Shown: piece by piece, positions 14,874 to 16,027 of the stretch | How positions within the stretch are numbered: position 1 is the stretch's first letter | How the letters are laid out: each line of letters starts with the position of its first letter | Assembly (NCBI GenBank): GCA_038214535.1 | Contig: JBBQRS010000110.1 | Coordinates: 1-16,027, forward strand | DNA length: 16,027 bases | Source: JBBQRS01 sp038214535 | GTDB taxonomy: Bacteria > Chloroflexota > Anaerolineae > CG2-30-64-16 | Direction: 5' to 3' | Notes under the pieces: generated by a model | Database searches by the model: none | What the model was told of the DNA's origin: nothing | What the model saw: the letters and a program-made list of their open reading frames with translations, nothing else | Position numbers and translations under genes: made by a program

Positions 14874-15546
14874 ATGAAGAAAATGGGTTTGCTGAGCCTT
14901 GGCGCGATCACCGGCATCGCGCTGGTCTTTGGGCTGCTCTGGTTTGCCCCCGGCCGGAACGCGCCGGTCGCATCTGCGACCACCCAGCGGACGGGCGCGG
15001 GGTCGGCCCTCGCCGCCGCCCCGGTTAACGACGCCGGCCCCGCCGCCCGCCCCAGGGAGCGACGAGCTGCCGCCCGCGGACTTCCTCACCGGGGCTGACG
15101 CCGTGGGCGTGCTGCCGACGCCCATCCCCGGCGAGACCCTGGTCTATTTTGTGCCGACCGATAACGACGCCACGGCCACGGTGCTCTACCTGTACAACAC
15201 CGACACCGCCGCCCATACCGTCGCCTTACGCGGGTTCAGCTATAACGGCGTCCTGGTCTATTCGCTCAATATCAACGTCGCCGCCACCAGCTTCTTGCGC
15301 CTGGCCAGCGATTCCATCGCGGCGGCCCCGCCGCCTAGTTGGGCGACCCCCGCGCCGGTCATCACCAACTTCACCGACTTCACCTACTTCGCCAGCCTCT
15401 CGCTGCCCAAAGGCGTGAAAGCCGAGGGCTACGCGCTGTTCAATCCGGGCACCGGCGTCGTGGATCCGCGCAAAGATCAAGGCGCGATTCCGCTCCGCTT
15501 CAGCACCGATCCGGCCAGCCTGTTCCTGCCGTCCGTGCAGAGGTAA
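14874..15546 (+). CDS. Secreted protein of unknown function, +1 frameshifted in this sequence
   Basis: ATG 14874 follows AAGGAG (14862-14867) at 6 nt and opens a signal peptide (MKKMGLLSLGAITGIALVFG, hydrophobic to about residue 25). That frame then reads ..VNDAGPAA and degenerates into Arg-rich sequence, stopping by 15098. The neighbouring frame carries a well-behaved domain from about 15049 (PGSDELPPADF) to 15546, with TATVLYLYNTDTAAHTVALRGF, FTYFASLSLP and a final LFLPSVQR. Skipping one C in the C-rich stretch 15046-15053 joins them into one protein of about 223 aa. The domain has a beta-sandwich-like alternation but I recognise no family. The break could be a sequencing error, a real mutation or, less likely, programmed frameshifting. 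An inverted repeat follows the stop. Confidence 0.65.
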
Positions 15547-15554
15547 TTGACATA

Positions 15555-15595
15555 AGACCTGACAGGTTTCCCCCGAAGGGGAACCTGTCAGGTCT
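15555..15595. repeat. Perfect inverted repeat between convergent genes
   Basis: AGACCTGACAGGTT and AACCTGTCAGGTCT arms enclose TCCCC-CGAA-GGGG, giving an almost continuous stem. It sits between the 3' ends of convergent genes and resembles 6299-6332, which also follows a gene end. Probably a dispersed element acting as a bidirectional terminator or 3' RNA stabiliser. Confidence 0.75.
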
Positions 15596-15616
15596 GACCC
15601 CTCCGCCTAATCCGTG

Positions 15617-15892
15617 TTAGCCCGCCGCCTCCAGATAGCCGCCCTGCTCGGCGCGCGCCAGCACTGCCTCGATCGCCGCCACCAGCGCCCGCGCCGACGC
15701 GGCGTCAAGCTCCACCGCTACGCGCGCCCCCGGCCCCAGCGCCTCATTCCCGAAGTCAATATTCAGGGCGTATTCCAGCGGCACGTTGAACGGGTGATCA
15801 TACGACACGCTCGCCTGGCGCACCGCGAACCAGCCATCGCGCCCCTTGCCGCTGCCCGCCACCGCCGCCTGCTGACTGATCATCGTACACAT
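15617..15892 (-). CDS. DUF6295-like small protein
   Basis: A 91-aa protein beginning MCTMISQ, with an excellent GAGGAGGG ribosome site about 6 nt upstream on the minus strand. Recognisable features are the GSGKGRDGWF turn, the YDHPFNVPLEYALNIDF core and a C-terminal helix (ARALVAAIEAVLARAE). This pattern, with N-terminal MCT and a GWF..DHP..LNIDF core, matches my memory of the DUF6295 family of unknown function; a profile search should confirm it. No signal peptide, so cytoplasmic. It converges on the frameshifted secreted gene, and its own promoter would lie in the unreliable end sequence. Confidence 0.72.
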   Translation of the reverse strand: MCTMISQQAAVAGSGKGRDGWFAVRQASVSYDHPFNVPLEYALNIDFGNEALGPGARVAVELDAASARALVAAIEAVLARAEQGGYLEAAG

Positions 15893-15930
15893 CGCGTCCC
15901 TCCTCTAAAGACTCGCGCTCAACCATCTTC

Positions 15931-16027
15931 GTAGTCGCGGGGGGGGGGGCGCGGGGGGGCCCCCCCGCCGCGGGAGGGGGCGCCCAAAACAAAAGAGTGG
16001 GGGGGCACGCCCCCCACAGGATACCCC
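15931..16027. other. Low-confidence contig end in a dispersed repeat
   Basis: CTTCGTAGTCGCGG matches the start of the repeat units at 6429-6523 and is followed by runs of 7-11 G and C and a GGGGGG/CCCCCC patchwork not seen elsewhere. This looks like consensus collapse at a repeat rather than real sequence. No feature should be called here. Confidence 0.7.

Overview
The window looks like a high-GC Chloroflexota-type genome (Anaerolineae/Ardenticatenia-like is my guess). The signs are GC-rich codon use, a Pro/Thr-rich multi-META lipoprotein, a PEP-CTERM surface protein, TTG/GTG starts with strong Shine-Dalgarno sites, and intergenic gaps packed with dispersed palindromic repeats. The assignment is inference; no rRNA, tRNA or ribosomal-protein gene is present to anchor it.

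Layout. 12-2244 is a CRISPR array with 29 repeats of 37 bp and 28 complete spacers; it runs off the left edge and no cas gene is visible. The repeats fall into two clean blocks, 17 with GGGCATTG and then 12 with GGGTATTG. At the array tail, a small zinc-ribbon membrane protein (2291-2473) lies between the last intact repeat and two decayed repeats spaced exactly one spacer apart. A repeat-rich gap leads to a good sigma70 promoter and a 1045-aa lipoprotein with four META domains, an SH3b domain and an Ig-like domain (3063-6200). Downstream is a bidirectional terminator, then on the minus strand a vWA protein with a PEP-CTERM tail (6653-7501) and a cytoplasmic TPR protein (7893-9233). A 51-aa secreted peptide (9413-9568) is divergent from the TPR gene.

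Next on the plus strand come a TIM-barrel sugar isomerase/epimerase-like gene (9809-10624), a 23-bp-arm inverted repeat, and a 1080-aa type IIG (Eco57I-like) restriction-modification fusion (10727-13969). After these are a DUF1801 protein from a TTG start (14306-14755), a secreted protein interrupted by a +1 frameshift (14874-15546) and a minus-strand DUF6295-like small protein (15617-15892). The last ~90 bases are implausible G/C homopolymers and probably a bad contig end.

Together the window pairs two defence loci (CRISPR array and type IIG R-M) with cell-surface genes. There is no single operon: most genes have their own leader or are separated by repeats. The most interesting observations are the repeat-flanked small gene at the CRISPR tail, the dispersed repeat plus 49-codon Ser/Pro tract read in frame inside the methyltransferase just before motif I, and the sharp GC drop over that enzyme's target-recognition region.
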